Counted from the stretch's first letter, positions 54,010 through 63,785 are shown. The stretch: 64,000 bases of DNA from Cyanobacterium aponinum PCC 10605 (GCF_000317675.1 NC_019776.1:1116001-1180000); one strand, 5' to 3'. The notes: generated by a model from the letters alone, not told the origin. Made by a program: numbers and translations.

Positions 54010-54119
54010 TTAGCTAGACGTTTGTAAAATTGTACTACAGTTTTTGATTTATAAGTGTTTTTGACTGTTGTCTAGCTTTGCAACACCACTTTTTCATCAA
54101 CCCCTAATTAATTTGATAT

Positions 54120-54620
54120 ATGTTTAATAAAGTCCAAAAAATTGAACCAAAGGAAGGGCAAGAATCTGTATGGGATTATCCTCGTCCCCCTCGTTTAGAA
54201 GCATTCTCAGGTAGAATAGAAATTATTTTAAATGGGGTTAAAATCGCCGATACAACTTCTAGTTATCGTGTTTTAGAAACTTCCCATCCACCTGTTTACT
54301 ATTTACCTCCTCAAGATATACAAATACAATATTTGATTCCCCGTGAGGGACAATCTTTTTGTGAATGGAAAGGAAGTGCGAAATACTATGATGTTTGTGT
54401 CGATGATAAATTAATTTATAAAGCCGCTTGGTACTATCCTAATCCTACTCCAGAATTTGATGCGATCGCACATTATGTCGCCTTTTATGCAGGATTAATG
54501 TCTGAGTGTTACGTTAATGGGGAATTAGTCACTCCTCAACCCGGAGGATTCTATGGTGGTTGGATTACCTCTAATATTGTCGGTCCTTTCAAGGGTGTTG
54601 CTGGTAGCTGGGGATGGTAG
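54120..54620 (+). CDS. DUF427-family protein
   Basis: 166 residues consisting of a DUF427 beta-sandwich: YPRPPRLEAFSGRIEIILNG, LETSHPPVYYLPPQDI, CEWKGSAKYYDV and AWYYPNPTPEFDAIAHYVAFY. The family is widespread and its function unknown. The C-terminal PQPGGFYGGWITSNIVGPFKG extension is typical of cyanobacterial members. It starts in AT-rich DNA 110 bp after the DUF760 gene. Confidence 0.88.
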   Translation: MFNKVQKIEPKEGQESVWDYPRPPRLEAFSGRIEIILNGVKIADTTSSYRVLETSHPPVYYLPPQDIQIQYLIPREGQSFCEWKGSAKYYDVCVDDKLIYKAAWYYPNPTPEFDAIAHYVAFYAGLMSECYVNGELVTPQPGGFYGGWITSNIVGPFKGVAGSWGW

Positions 54621-54639
54621 ATTAGAGATGTTGGGGGTC

Positions 54640-54795
54640 AGAATTCGGAGTTAGGGTTCAGAGATCGGGGGAGAGAGAGGGATGTAGGGGCGAATGAATG
54701 AAGATTCACCCGTAAAGGTGTTCAGAATTTTTAATTTTTAATTTTTAATTCTTAATTCTTAATTCTTAATTCTTAATTTTTCCTTTGCCCCTTAC
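54640..54795. repeat. Composite repeat with a broken palindrome and TTAATTC tandem repeats
   Basis: gtcagaattcggagttagggttcagag is followed by GGGGCGAATGAATGAAGATTC at ~54687, a corrupted form of the GGGCGAATGG palindrome. Then ttaatttttaatttttaa and five tandem TTAATTC units reach 54779. Confidence 0.7.
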
Positions 54796-54801
54796 TAAAA
54801 G

Positions 54802-57315
54802 TTAAAGGCTATGTTGTTGAATAATAAAACTTTGGACTTTATCTCGATATACCTGCAAATGTTCGTCCACCCATTCTCTACTATCACTATTAGCATAAAC
54901 ATGTACTAAGGGTTCGCCACCATCAGGTAAAATTAAAACCCAATTATCAGTATGATTTTCTTTGATCTTGACTCCATCAATTAGTTCCAACTTTTCGGGG
55001 GATTCGGTTTCAATGAGATAACGCATTAGTGAGCCTTTCGTTTTAGAAGGACAACGAAGAGTAATGGATTTATGACAAACCATCGGTAATTCACTTTTTA
55101 CCTGTGTTAAAGAGCGCTCTTGAACAGTTAGCATTTCTATTAATTTGGCAATGGTAAACATCGCATCAAAACCGGGGTGCAACTTCGGAAAAATAAACCC
55201 CATGTCTCCACTTCCTCCTAAAACCACATTGGGAGTATTTTGACTGGTTTCCATTAAAGCACTGGGATTGACTTTTGTGCGAATAACTTTACCATCGTGA
55301 CGACGGGCAATTTGTTCCACCGCAGAGGATGTATTCATGGGGACAACAACAGTGCCTCTAGGATGTGCCGTGAGAATTGTATTTACCATCAGAGCTGTTA
55401 ATTCTTCCCCTCGAATTTGAATACCTGATTCATCTACTAAAATTAATAATTCACCATTAGCTGATACTTGGACTCCAAAGTTTGCTTTTAGAGCCTCTAC
55501 CACATGACCTAATTGAGAAAGCAAATTTTCCCTTTCAATGTTAGAAATTGCCCTTTGACGAAGACTAGCATTCAAAACAACGGCATCACAACCAAATTTT
55601 GCCAATAGTTGCGGTAAGATTGCCCCGGAAACTGAATAAACATAATCAATGACAATTTTTGTGTCACTATTACGAATAGCCTCTAAATTAAGTTGAGTTT
55701 CAAAGGTTTTGCGGTATGTATCCACTACTTGGGCAGGATATGACATATCACCAATATCAATGGCTTGTACTCTTCTTAAGTCTTCCTTAAAATAAGCTCC
55801 TTCAATTTTCTTTTCTTTGGCTTTGGAAATATTAATTCCATTGGTATCAAAAAATTCAATTAACATATAGTCATGGCGATCGGGATGCAACCTCACATGA
55901 ATTCCTCCCGCTACTCCTAACTTGGGAGTCATGGTTCGAGAAATGGGAATTGCCGCCGCTTCTAAATTCTGTACATCTATGCCTACAGACATTAAACCTG
56001 CAATTAAAGAGCGACTCACCATTCTTGATACGGTGCGTTGATCTCTGGAGACAACAACACTACTACCTGATTTTAAGGTTGAACCATAAGCCGCTCCCAA
56101 TTTAACGGCAAATTCTGGGGTAATGTCAATGTTTGCGAGTCCCGTTACCCCCCTTTGTCCAAAGAGGTTACTATGGGCTATATTTCCCCAAATCAGATTA
56201 ATATTAAGCATTGCCCCCGGCTCAATTCTTTTGTTAGGCCAAACTCTGACACCGATGTTAATCTGGGATTCTTCGCCAATATTACACAGAGAACCGATTA
56301 CTGCTCCTTCTAAAATTTGCGATCGCCGATCTATCCTTGTCCCTCGTGCTATAATACAAGCTGATAAAGAAGATTCTTCGCCCACAATAACGCCATTCCA
56401 AATAATCGGTCGATGAAGTTCTGCATCGTCACCAATGGTCACATTATCACCAATAATTGTACCAGCAAGAATCTTTGCTCTTTCACCGATACGACAGTTA
56501 CTACCAATTAAGACAGGACTTTCCACAATGGCAGTGGGATGAATATAGGTATTTTCGCCAATCCACACTCCTTGGTCTATTTCTCGATAGGGAAATTGTA
56601 ATTCAACTTCTTTTTCTAGTGCTGAATAATGTGCCTCTCGATAGGCTTCTAAATGTCCCACATCGCACCAATAAGCATCAGCAATATAACCATACATCGG
56701 TTCTTCCATTTCCAACAGTTGAGGGAACAAATCTTTGGAAAAATCACATTCTTCATCTTGGGGCAGATATTTTAAGACTTCGGGTTCTAATATATAAGTA
56801 CCAGTATTGACGGTATCAGAAAAAATTTCACTGGCGGAGGGTTTTTCTAAAAATCTTTGGATTCTGTTTTCCTGATCGGTAATAACAACTCCAAACTCAA
56901 GGGGATTTGGTACTCTGGTCAAAATTAAAGTTGCTTTTGATTTTTTGGCTCGGTGAAATGCGATCGCATCCTGTAAATTAAAATCAGCAATACTGTCACC
57001 ACTAATGACCAAAAAAGTATCATCGAGCATTTCTTCAATGTTTTTCACACAACCAGCAGTACCTAAAGGTTGTTCTTCTTCAACAGCATAGTTGAGGGTA
57101 ACGCCAAAATCTCGACCATCTTGAAAATAATCTCGCATCACATCGGGGAGATAATGGAGAGTAGCAATAATTTCATGAATACCATGACGCTTAAGCAAAT
57201 TAATGATGTGTTCTGCAATGGGTCTGTTTAAAACTGGAACCATCGGCTTAGGTAGGTTACAAGTCAATGGACGTAACCTTGTCCCAGAACCTCCAGCCAT
57301 TAAAACAGCACGCAT
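54802..57315 (-). CDS. Fused sugar nucleotidyltransferase / phosphomannomutase-like protein
   Basis: 837 residues. Residues 1-230 are a nucleotidyltransferase (AVLMAGGSGTRLRPLT, GDSIADFN) of the mannose-1-phosphate guanylyltransferase type. Residues ~250-375 are a left-handed beta-helix (hexapeptide repeats such as IGENTYIHPTAIVE). Residues ~380-837 are a phosphoglucomutase/phosphomannomutase-like half (FGQRGVTGLANIDITPEFAVKLGAAYGS and a GVQVSANGELLILVDESG segment). The usual TASHNP phosphoserine loop reads VVSRDQRTVSRMVSRS here, so mutase activity is doubtful. The role is GDP-mannose or related sugar supply. Confidence 0.85.
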   Translation of the reverse strand: MRAVLMAGGSGTRLRPLTCNLPKPMVPVLNRPIAEHIINLLKRHGIHEIIATLHYLPDVMRDYFQDGRDFGVTLNYAVEEEQPLGTAGCVKNIEEMLDDTFLVISGDSIADFNLQDAIAFHRAKKSKATLILTRVPNPLEFGVVITDQENRIQRFLEKPSASEIFSDTVNTGTYILEPEVLKYLPQDEECDFSKDLFPQLLEMEEPMYGYIADAYWCDVGHLEAYREAHYSALEKEVELQFPYREIDQGVWIGENTYIHPTAIVESPVLIGSNCRIGERAKILAGTIIGDNVTIGDDAELHRPIIWNGVIVGEESSLSACIIARGTRIDRRSQILEGAVIGSLCNIGEESQINIGVRVWPNKRIEPGAMLNINLIWGNIAHSNLFGQRGVTGLANIDITPEFAVKLGAAYGSTLKSGSSVVVSRDQRTVSRMVSRSLIAGLMSVGIDVQNLEAAAIPISRTMTPKLGVAGGIHVRLHPDRHDYMLIEFFDTNGINISKAKEKKIEGAYFKEDLRRVQAIDIGDMSYPAQVVDTYRKTFETQLNLEAIRNSDTKIVIDYVYSVSGAILPQLLAKFGCDAVVLNASLRQRAISNIERENLLSQLGHVVEALKANFGVQVSANGELLILVDESGIQIRGEELTALMVNTILTAHPRGTVVVPMNTSSAVEQIARRHDGKVIRTKVNPSALMETSQNTPNVVLGGSGDMGFIFPKLHPGFDAMFTIAKLIEMLTVQERSLTQVKSELPMVCHKSITLRCPSKTKGSLMRYLIETESPEKLELIDGVKIKENHTDNWVLILPDGGEPLVHVYANSDSREWVDEHLQVYRDKVQSFIIQQHSL

Positions 57316-57430
57316 ATAACCTCCTACTCTCTATGATGATCAATTATTAAATGTAAACTATTTTTTCGTAATATTAAATTATTATTTATCTTTCTTAATT
57401 CAAATACTGTGGTTTCTGTTACTTAAAAAT

Positions 57431-57686
57431 AACCTGAGTTAAGCATAAATTGTCATCGATGAGTGATAGCGAAAAGGGCAATGTGCAAAGTAAAAGGGCA
57501 AGGGGCAAGGGGCAAAGGAAAAATTAAGAATTAAAAACTCCGAACTCCGAACCCCTGTATGGGCGAATGGCCATTCGCCCCTACTTCCCCCTCTCCCCTC
57601 ATCACCTCATCACTCAAACACCTGCAACCTGCAACCTGACACCTAACACCTAACCTTATTCGATATTTTTAAACCGAACTGAAGTT
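57431..57686. repeat. MITE-like composite repeat
   Basis: AACCTGAGTTAAGCATAAAT at 57431 and the inverted AAACCGAACTGAAGTT ending at 57686 bound a unit with tandem gggcaaggggcaagg, the palindrome GGGCGAATGGCCATTCGCCC at 57561-57580 and a run of cacctgcaacctgcaacctgacacc. The flanks are A-rich (AAAAT on the left, AAAAAT on the right), so a target duplication is possible but not certain. The remaining gap to 57882 is AT-rich and presumably holds the dgkA promoter. Confidence 0.72.
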
Positions 57687-57882
57687 AAAAATAATCTCAA
57701 TCATTACCTCAACTATAACTAAATATAGCTTTTATTTATCTAAATGATAATAATAATAAGTAGAAAGAATACAATATCAAGAAAAATGTAGCTAAAATTT
57801 CACTGTGGGAACATAAATTATTAAATAATCGGCTTATACTGAAGAATCTAATATAAAAGAAATTTAATAAAAAGTGAATAAT

Positions 57883-58425
57883 ATGCCTAAATTTCAACTA
57901 ATCAGCAATGATCAGCCAATTACTTCTAAGCCAATTACTTCTAAAAGTGATTTCCCGCAATTTTTGGCACAACAACCAGTTCATCATAACTTCTCTTCAG
58001 AAAAAACTTATCATTACAAGTCAGAAAAACGTTATCTCGCTTGGAAAGTAGCAACTAATTTGGGGTTGAGTTTTAGATATGCTTGGCAGGGAGTGAAATA
58101 TGCCTTTACCACTCAACGTAATTTTCGGATTCATACGGTAATGACTAGCGTGGCTTTAGCTTTAGGATTTTATCTTCATGCAACTACTGTCGAAATGGCT
58201 TTAATTTCCCTTACTTGTGCTATGGTAATGGTTTTAGAATTGTTGAATACAGCTTTGGAGTCTGTAGTTGATCTTACCGTCAAACAGACTTATCATGAAT
58301 TAGCAAAAATTGCCAAAGATTGTGCGGCAGGAGCCGTTTTAATTGGTTCTCTGGCTTCTCTATTGGTGGCAGGTTTTATTTTGTTACCTCATGGGATAGA
58401 CTTAATAATCTCAATCTTAAGCTAA
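57883..58425 (+). CDS. dgkA: Diacylglycerol kinase (DgkA-type)
   Basis: About 180 residues from the ATG at 57883; a GTG three codons upstream is possible. An N-terminal ~65-residue hydrophilic part precedes the membrane kinase: AWQGVKYAFTTQRNFRIHTV, then VLELLNTALESVVDLT (the ELxNTAxExxxD motif) and KDCAAGAVLI. It phosphorylates diacylglycerol or undecaprenol at the membrane. The N-terminal extension is longer than in E. coli DgkA (about 120 residues) but usual for cyanobacteria. It lies 24 bp before the glutamine amidotransferase gene. Confidence 0.9.
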   Translation: MPKFQLISNDQPITSKPITSKSDFPQFLAQQPVHHNFSSEKTYHYKSEKRYLAWKVATNLGLSFRYAWQGVKYAFTTQRNFRIHTVMTSVALALGFYLHATTVEMALISLTCAMVMVLELLNTALESVVDLTVKQTYHELAKIAKDCAAGAVLIGSLASLLVAGFILLPHGIDLIISILS

Positions 58426-58449
58426 AAATTATATAGAGGAGAAAACAGG

Positions 58450-59040
58450 TTGATTCTGGTTATCGATAATTACGATAGTTTTACTTACAATTTAGTACAG
58501 TATCTAGGGGAGTTAGCTACGGATTATAAGGTAGCACAGGATATTAGGGTTGTTCGCAATGATCAAATTTCTTTAACGGAAATTTCCGCTTTAAAGCCAG
58601 ATGCGATCGTAATTTCTCCCGGTCCGGGAACTCCTGATTCTGCTGGTATTTGTTTAGAATTAGTCGAAAAATTAGGTCAAGAATATCCCATTTTAGGGGT
58701 TTGTTTAGGACATCAGACCATCGGACAAGTTTTTGGAGGAAAAGTGATATCTGCACCAGTGTTAATGCACGGGAAGACATCGGAAATTAAACACAGCAAC
58801 ATCGGGGTTTTTCAAGATTTACCTAACCCTTTGACTGCTACCCGTTATCATAGTTTAATTGTGGAAAAAGAGACTATTCCCCCTATTTTAGAAATAACAG
58901 CATGGACAGAAGACGGAATTGTGATGGGAATTCGTCATCAAGAATTTAAGCATATTCAAGGAGTTCAATTTCATCCTGAGAGCATCCTTACCGATTCTGG
59001 GTTAAAATTATTAGGCAATTTCCTGAAAGATTTAGATTAA
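58450..59040 (+). CDS. trpG: Glutamine amidotransferase of anthranilate/aminodeoxychorismate synthase
   Basis: A 196-residue class I amidotransferase subunit that gives ammonia to TrpE or PabB. Conserved SPGPGTPDSAG, nucleophile Cys85 (GVCLGHQTIG) and the His/Glu of GVQFHPESILT are visible. The start codon is TTG at 58450, supported by AGAGGAG 8-14 bp upstream and by the family start ILVIDNYDSFTYNL. TrpG and PabA cannot be told apart by sequence alone. It overlaps the next gene by one base. Confidence 0.9.
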   Translation: MILVIDNYDSFTYNLVQYLGELATDYKVAQDIRVVRNDQISLTEISALKPDAIVISPGPGTPDSAGICLELVEKLGQEYPILGVCLGHQTIGQVFGGKVISAPVLMHGKTSEIKHSNIGVFQDLPNPLTATRYHSLIVEKETIPPILEITAWTEDGIVMGIRHQEFKHIQGVQFHPESILTDSGLKLLGNFLKDLD

Positions 59041-59819
59041 TGAGTATGAAACGCCGTGATTGGATTCGCTTCACAAGCTGTGGTTTGTTAACTACTTTTT
59101 TAGCTCTCAAGTATTCCCCCTCTAGCTCTGCTCAAAATAATACGGGGGTTACAATTCAATGGTTAGGTCATAGTGCTTTTGTTTTTAGCAATCCTCAAGC
59201 GAAAATTTTGGTTAATCCTTTTACGCCTTTGGGTTGTACCGCAGGATACCCCAAACCAAATCCAGAAGTCGAAGTTGTGATGATTAGCAGTCGCTTGTTA
59301 GACGAAGGTTCGGCGGCAGGTTTACCGAATAACCCTCAATTAATGGTTGAACCGGGGGTATATCAAGTAAAAGCGATCGAATTTCAAGGTATCAAAACGT
59401 TTCATGACAGAGAAGGAGGTAGAAGATTTGGTGATAATGTGGCATGGAAATGGACTCAGGGGGGGTTAAAAATTCTCCATTTAGGAGGAATTGCCTCTCC
59501 CATTGATATTGAACAAAGAATTCTCATGGGTTCTCCTGATGTCTTATTTGTGCCTGTAGGGGGAAGTGCTAAAGCCTATAATGCCCAAGAAGCGATCGCA
59601 GCTATCAAGGCTTTAAATCCCAAAGTTGTCTTTCCCACCCAATATTTAACCGATGCGGCTGAACCCGGGAAATGCGACTTAACAAGGGTAGATGAATTTT
59701 TGGAACTAGCCAAGCAAGAAGAAGATATGGGTATCAAAATCATTCAAGGAAATCAAACTACCATCAAACCTCAAGACTTACCGCCAAAAGGTACTTTAAT
59801 TAGAGTTTTCAGCAATTAG
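59040..59819 (+). CDS. Exported metallo-beta-lactamase-fold hydrolase (UlaG-like) with Tat signal
   Basis: 259 residues. The N-terminus MSMKRRDWIRFTSCGLLTTF has a twin-arginine motif and hydrophobic core, so export by Tat is likely. The metallo-hydrolase domain starts TIQWLGHSAFVF, but the typical HxHxDH is not obvious. Instead it has ILHLGGIASP and VVFPTQY, as in the divergent UlaG/L-ascorbate-lactonase-like family. Substrate unknown. Its ATG overlaps the trpG-type stop (TAATG). Confidence 0.75.
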   Translation: MSMKRRDWIRFTSCGLLTTFLALKYSPSSSAQNNTGVTIQWLGHSAFVFSNPQAKILVNPFTPLGCTAGYPKPNPEVEVVMISSRLLDEGSAAGLPNNPQLMVEPGVYQVKAIEFQGIKTFHDREGGRRFGDNVAWKWTQGGLKILHLGGIASPIDIEQRILMGSPDVLFVPVGGSAKAYNAQEAIAAIKALNPKVVFPTQYLTDAAEPGKCDLTRVDEFLELAKQEEDMGIKIIQGNQTTIKPQDLPPKGTLIRVFSN

Positions 59820-59829
59820 TGAATAGATA

Positions 59830-59965
59830 AAAAAAGGGCAAAGGGCAAGGGGCAAAGGGCAAAGGTAAATAGTTGATAATTAAGAATTAGTTTCCCCACA
59901 ACACCCCAACACCTCAATCCCCCAACATCCTGACACTTGCAACCCGAAACCTCTTTCTAAACTTT
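59830..59965. repeat. Composite repeat
   Basis: gggcaaagggcaaggggcaaagggcaaagg, ttgataattaagaatta, caacaccccaacacctcaatcccccaac and cttgcaacccgaaacctc modules lie between the hydrolase and the ABC permease gene. No palindrome. Confidence 0.65.
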
Positions 59966-59979
59966 GAACTCAAAAAAAT

Positions 59980-60858
59980 ATGACTTCTTCCCGTTGGTTA
60001 AAAATCCTTAATCCTTATTTATTTCTGCTTCCTGCTTTAATAGTTTTAGGGATTATTGTCTTTTTCCCCGCAATACAGGCTTTTTCTCTGAGTTTTACCC
60101 GTTACGAATATGATTTAACTCAACCGCCTGAATGGATTGGTTGGGAAAACTTTCGACAGTTAAGCGAAGATAAGGTATTTCGACAGACTTTAATTAATAC
60201 CCTTATCTATTTACTTGGCGTTGTACCTCCTTTAGTTATTCTCTCTCTCTTGTTAGCGATTCTTGTCAATCAGAAATTAAAAGCAATTACCTGGTTTCGA
60301 GGAGCATACTATACACCTGTAGTTGTTTCCATGGTAGTGGCAGGATTGGCTTGGAAGGCTCTTTATTGGTCAAATGGTCTTTTTAATCAATTTTTGCGTA
60401 GCATAGGCTTAGAGGACGGTATTCCTTGGTTAACTAGCCCTAATTGGGCAATCTGGAGCTTAATGATTGTCACTGTTTGGAAAGGATTGGGATACTACAT
60501 GGTTATCTATTTAGCAGGATTACAAAGTATTTCTCCCGAATTGTATGAAGCAGGAGCAATTGACGGTTCAGATGGTTGGCGTAAACATCTTGATATTACA
60601 ATCCCTTTGATGAGTCCTTATATTTTTTTGGTGGCGGTAATTTCAGCATTAAGTGCAACTAAAGTTTTTGAAGAAGTTTATCTTCTCACTCAAGGAGGAC
60701 CACGCAACGCCTCTAAAACAGTAGTTTATTATCTCTATGAAAAAGCATTTAAGGAGTTAGACATTAGTTATGCTTGTACGATGGGATTAGTTTTATTTGT
60801 TTTTATTTTAGTTTTATCAATTGCTAATTTATATCTTTCAAAAAGAGTCAATAATTAG
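59980..60858 (+). CDS. Sugar ABC transporter permease (MalF/UgpA type)
   Basis: A 292-residue inner-membrane permease with six helices. The N-terminus LNPYLFLLPALIVLGIIVFFPAIQAF is typical of MalF/UgpA. The EAA loop ELYEAGAIDGSDGWRKHLDITIPLMSP is near residues 188-214. It would work with a second permease (MalG type), an ATPase (MsmK-like) and a binding protein, none of which is adjacent. Substrate unknown, by family a sugar or polyol. Confidence 0.9.
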   Translation: MTSSRWLKILNPYLFLLPALIVLGIIVFFPAIQAFSLSFTRYEYDLTQPPEWIGWENFRQLSEDKVFRQTLINTLIYLLGVVPPLVILSLLLAILVNQKLKAITWFRGAYYTPVVVSMVVAGLAWKALYWSNGLFNQFLRSIGLEDGIPWLTSPNWAIWSLMIVTVWKGLGYYMVIYLAGLQSISPELYEAGAIDGSDGWRKHLDITIPLMSPYIFLVAVISALSATKVFEEVYLLTQGGPRNASKTVVYYLYEKAFKELDISYACTMGLVLFVFILVLSIANLYLSKRVNN

Positions 60859-61012
60859 GGATTGATTGATTAAAAATGATGTTATGACCATAAGCAACAA
60901 GCCAGAGTGTTATTTATTATTGGTTATTTATTATTGATTGAAGTTAATTACTGTTTTACATTTTTTATTAACTTTCGATAAAAATAAAATCAATTTATCT
61001 ACTTTTTTTATC

Positions 61013-61456
61013 CTATAAACATTGTAATTGTTTGTGTAGATAACGTTGTCCTGATCTACTACTATAAAATAGTAAATCTGTCAAAACTTTAAGGGCTAAA
61101 GATAGTTTTTGTTCTTGAGTTAAATTGAGGGACAGAGTTTCTTCTGATTCTGATAAACCAAAGAAATTATCGAGATATTCTTTGACTATTCCATAATAAT
61201 TATTCTGCTCAGAATTTTCTATTTGTTCAAGCAAAGAACAAGCTCTTCTGATTAATTCTTCGTTTTTTTGTAATACTTTACTTAGATATTCAACCACTAA
61301 ATCAAGCTCCGATTTACTAATAGGAATAACCATTGATTCTAGTTTAATTCCTAATGCTAAAATACCTAAATAAATTAGCTTTATTTTATTAGGAGTAAGG
61401 TTCACTTTTTCTACATCAATAAAATTTTCTTGCACGTTATCTTGTTCTTCTAACAT
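61013..61456 (-). CDS. Hypothetical helical protein
   Basis: A 147-residue soluble helical protein: an acidic N-terminus (MLEEQDNVQENFIDVEKVN), then LTPNKIKLIYLGILALGIKL, an ELDLVVEYLSKVLQK helix and LTDLLFYSSRSGQRYLHKQL at the end. It may belong to a cyanobacteria-specific family, but I cannot name it with confidence. Its start codon is 11 bp from that of birA on the other strand, so the two share a promoter region of almost zero length. Confidence 0.7.
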   Translation of the reverse strand: MLEEQDNVQENFIDVEKVNLTPNKIKLIYLGILALGIKLESMVIPISKSELDLVVEYLSKVLQKNEELIRRACSLLEQIENSEQNNYYGIVKEYLDNFFGLSESEETLSLNLTQEQKLSLALKVLTDLLFYSSRSGQRYLHKQLQCL

Positions 61457-61467
61457 ATCACTACAAT

Positions 61468-62292
61468 ATGAATAAAATAGTTTTTAATTTACCAGAAACT
61501 TTTGCTTATAATCTTTTTAAGCTCAATCAAATAGATTGTTATTTATACGATACCTTAACTTCTACTAATGACCAAGCATGGTTACTGGAAAAGCAGAATA
61601 ATATTCCCTTTCCATTCGTGGTTATAGCAAGGCAACAAACCGCAGGAAAAGGTCAAAGAGGTCATATTTGGCGATCGCATCTCGGTGGTTTATACTTAAG
61701 TTTAGGTTTAGAGTTAAACTTGCCTGTTAATTGTTTACACCATCTTACCCTATTCAGTGCAAGCGCGATCGCATCTGAGTTTAATAATATAAAAATACCT
61801 GTTGCCATTAAATGGTTAAACGACTTGATTTTGGAAGGCAGAAAATTAGGGGGTATTTTATGGGAAACAAAAATAGAGAAATCGATAATCAAAAAAGCAG
61901 TTATCGGAATTGGCATTAATTATCAAAATAATTCTCCTGCCAATGGAATCAGTTTAAATGATTATTTGTGTGTCGGTCAAAATCCTGATATTGATAGTAT
62001 AGAAAAAATAGGTTTTTTGGCTATTAAAGCAATAATAAATGGTTATTACTTTTATAAAAATTATGGTATTGATTTTGTCGTAAAAACATATAATAGCTTA
62101 CTTTACAATCATAAAGAAACAGCACTAATTAATCAGCAAAAAGGAGAAATATTAGGAGTTAACAAAAATGCTAATTTATTGATAAAAATTTCCTCTCAAA
62201 ATGCTAAAACTATCATCAAATTCCCTCCCGAAAAATATAGTATTAGTTACAATAAAAACTCTCAAGGATACTTTGTATTAGAAGAAAAATAG
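61468..62292 (+). CDS. birA: Biotin--acetyl-CoA-carboxylase ligase
   Basis: A 274-residue enzyme that adds biotin to acetyl-CoA carboxylase BCCP. The catalytic loop is RQQTAGKGQRGHIWRSHLGGLYLSL (~54-78), and KWLNDLILEGRKLGGILWE (~113-131) carries the biotin-binding Lys-Trp-x-Asn. It lacks the N-terminal HTH of E. coli BirA, as is usual in cyanobacteria, so it is not expected to repress the biotin operon. A dispersed repeat begins right after its stop. Confidence 0.9.
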   Translation: MNKIVFNLPETFAYNLFKLNQIDCYLYDTLTSTNDQAWLLEKQNNIPFPFVVIARQQTAGKGQRGHIWRSHLGGLYLSLGLELNLPVNCLHHLTLFSASAIASEFNNIKIPVAIKWLNDLILEGRKLGGILWETKIEKSIIKKAVIGIGINYQNNSPANGISLNDYLCVGQNPDIDSIEKIGFLAIKAIINGYYFYKNYGIDFVVKTYNSLLYNHKETALINQQKGEILGVNKNANLLIKISSQNAKTIIKFPPEKYSISYNKNSQGYFVLEEK

Positions 62293-62470
62293 GCTCTATC
62301 AGTTTGAGTATGTAAATTATTAGTTAGGGTAGGCAAGAGGCAATAGGCAATAGGGGATTACTAAATAATAATTTATAAACTTTTGGTTTTTATTTTACTA
62401 TAAACACTATTCAATGAAGGTTATGGAAGTCCTGTTTCTCTTAATCTCTCATAACCACACTCTGAAGAAC
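62293..62470 (+). repeat. Long dispersed repeat, inverted copy of 8098-8286
   Basis: It starts GGCTCTATCAGTTTGAGTATG just after the birA stop and runs to ATAACCACACTCTGAAGA. It is the reverse complement of 8098-8286 with only scattered differences, including the conserved GTCCTGTTTCTCTTAAT core. No ORF. Confidence 0.8.
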
Positions 62471-62638
62471 CGAAAAATAAAGTTATTTAACCTCAGTTTG
62501 GCTTAAGAATATCTGATAAAGTCAGGTATCAAGTTTAACTGAGTTAGTAATCCGTAGAAGTAACCAAATCAGGAGTTTTTCTTCTCAACTATTCTCTCTT
62601 TGCTTTTTCTTTTCCTTGATTTACTTAAAAAATCTAAT
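62471..62638. repeat. Partial AACCTCAG repeat end and unique sequence
   Basis: AACCTCAGTTTGGCTTAAGAA at 62489 is one end of the common MITE-like family, followed by gataaagtcaggtatcaagtt. The other end is missing. The rest up to the metallophosphoesterase stop is unique and pyrimidine-rich. Confidence 0.55.
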
Positions 62639-63400
62639 TTAAGTAATAAAAATATAATCACAATAGGTTTTAAAAGACTTATCCTCAAATATTTCGATTA
62701 TTCGATAGCCTGACAAAGTATTAGCAATTTGAAAATGGGGTTTATGTCTGTCAATTTGAAACATTGTTGATGGAGTGAGAAAAAGATGTATATTTTGATA
62801 GGAAATATAACTTTCTTGGTGATAATGTCCACAAAAAAATCTGAAAGTTTTGTTTGATATAGTTGAGAGTTTTTCTTTGATAATTTTCCAGTTTGCCAAT
62901 GAGTGGTTGTCATCCATAAATGGAGAAGCACAAGTAATAGGAGGATGATGAATAAAAATAATTGTATTGTCATCTGTGGATTCAATCAACCAATCAATTT
63001 GATTATCAGAAAGTAATTTATCATTAGTATCCAAACATAAAATATTTATTCCTGACAAATTTAATTGATAGTTAAGTTTATTTTCTTCAATATCAACCAG
63101 AAAAGGCAAATTAAAAACCTGTTTCATGTTATCGACACTATCATGATTACCTGCCATCCAAATAATTTTACTGTTATAGTTTTCTGTTTTTTTTGCTAAC
63201 CACTCATAAGAATTTAAACTACCCTTATCGCTAATATCTCCAGAAAAAATAATTAAGTCAAAATCTTTTTTTTCAATAGTTTGCTCAAAAACCATGGCAA
63301 GTTTATCATAAACGTTATGCCCATGAGTTGTGGATTTTTCGTCAAGATGAGTGTCTGTGATTTGTAATATTTTTTTTGTTGCTACTACCATTTTTATCAA
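62639..63400 (-). CDS. CpdA-like metallophosphoesterase
   Basis: 253 residues. ILQITDTHLDEKS, IIFSGDISDKGS, WMAGNHDSV, IFIHHPPI and FCGHYHQES give the full set of calcineurin-like metal ligands. The layout is that of CpdA (3',5'-cAMP phosphodiesterase). Cyanobacteria use cAMP signalling, so cAMP degradation is a reasonable inference. A cyclase gene is not in the window. It has no signal peptide and should be cytoplasmic. Confidence 0.85.
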   Translation of the reverse strand: MIKMVVATKKILQITDTHLDEKSTTHGHNVYDKLAMVFEQTIEKKDFDLIIFSGDISDKGSLNSYEWLAKKTENYNSKIIWMAGNHDSVDNMKQVFNLPFLVDIEENKLNYQLNLSGINILCLDTNDKLLSDNQIDWLIESTDDNTIIFIHHPPITCASPFMDDNHSLANWKIIKEKLSTISNKTFRFFCGHYHQESYISYQNIHLFLTPSTMFQIDRHKPHFQIANTLSGYRIIEIFEDKSFKTYCDYIFIT

Positions 63401-63785
63401 TAAAAATACTTAAAATTACCCTTGTTAAAAGAACTATTGCCGTGTTTTAGTTTTATTCTATAAGTAGAAGACTGACATTCCCACTTTAAAAAAGTGATTA
63501 AAGTAGCGTTTTAGTGACATATTTTATTATATTTACGTCACTGGTTATAAAAAAACAAGTATCTTGATTCTTGACATAACTAATCAATCAGAAAATAAAT
63601 ACACAGAATAACCGAACTAAAAATGACGGAAAACCAGAAAGAATAAAATATTACAGTTTTTTCAGTTGATTTATAATAGAAAGTGAATTAAAAATAAGAT
63701 TTTTTAGTAATAATTATTTACATTTTTTCCTAGTTATTAGTAATTAATAATTAATCACTCTGAAAACAAGGAGAATTATTTTTTT
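63401..63785. other. AT-rich intergenic region
   Basis: 385 bp between divergent genes with no dispersed-repeat modules and no ORF. GGAG at ~63771 serves the next gene, and otherwise I see no clear regulatory site. Confidence 0.5.
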
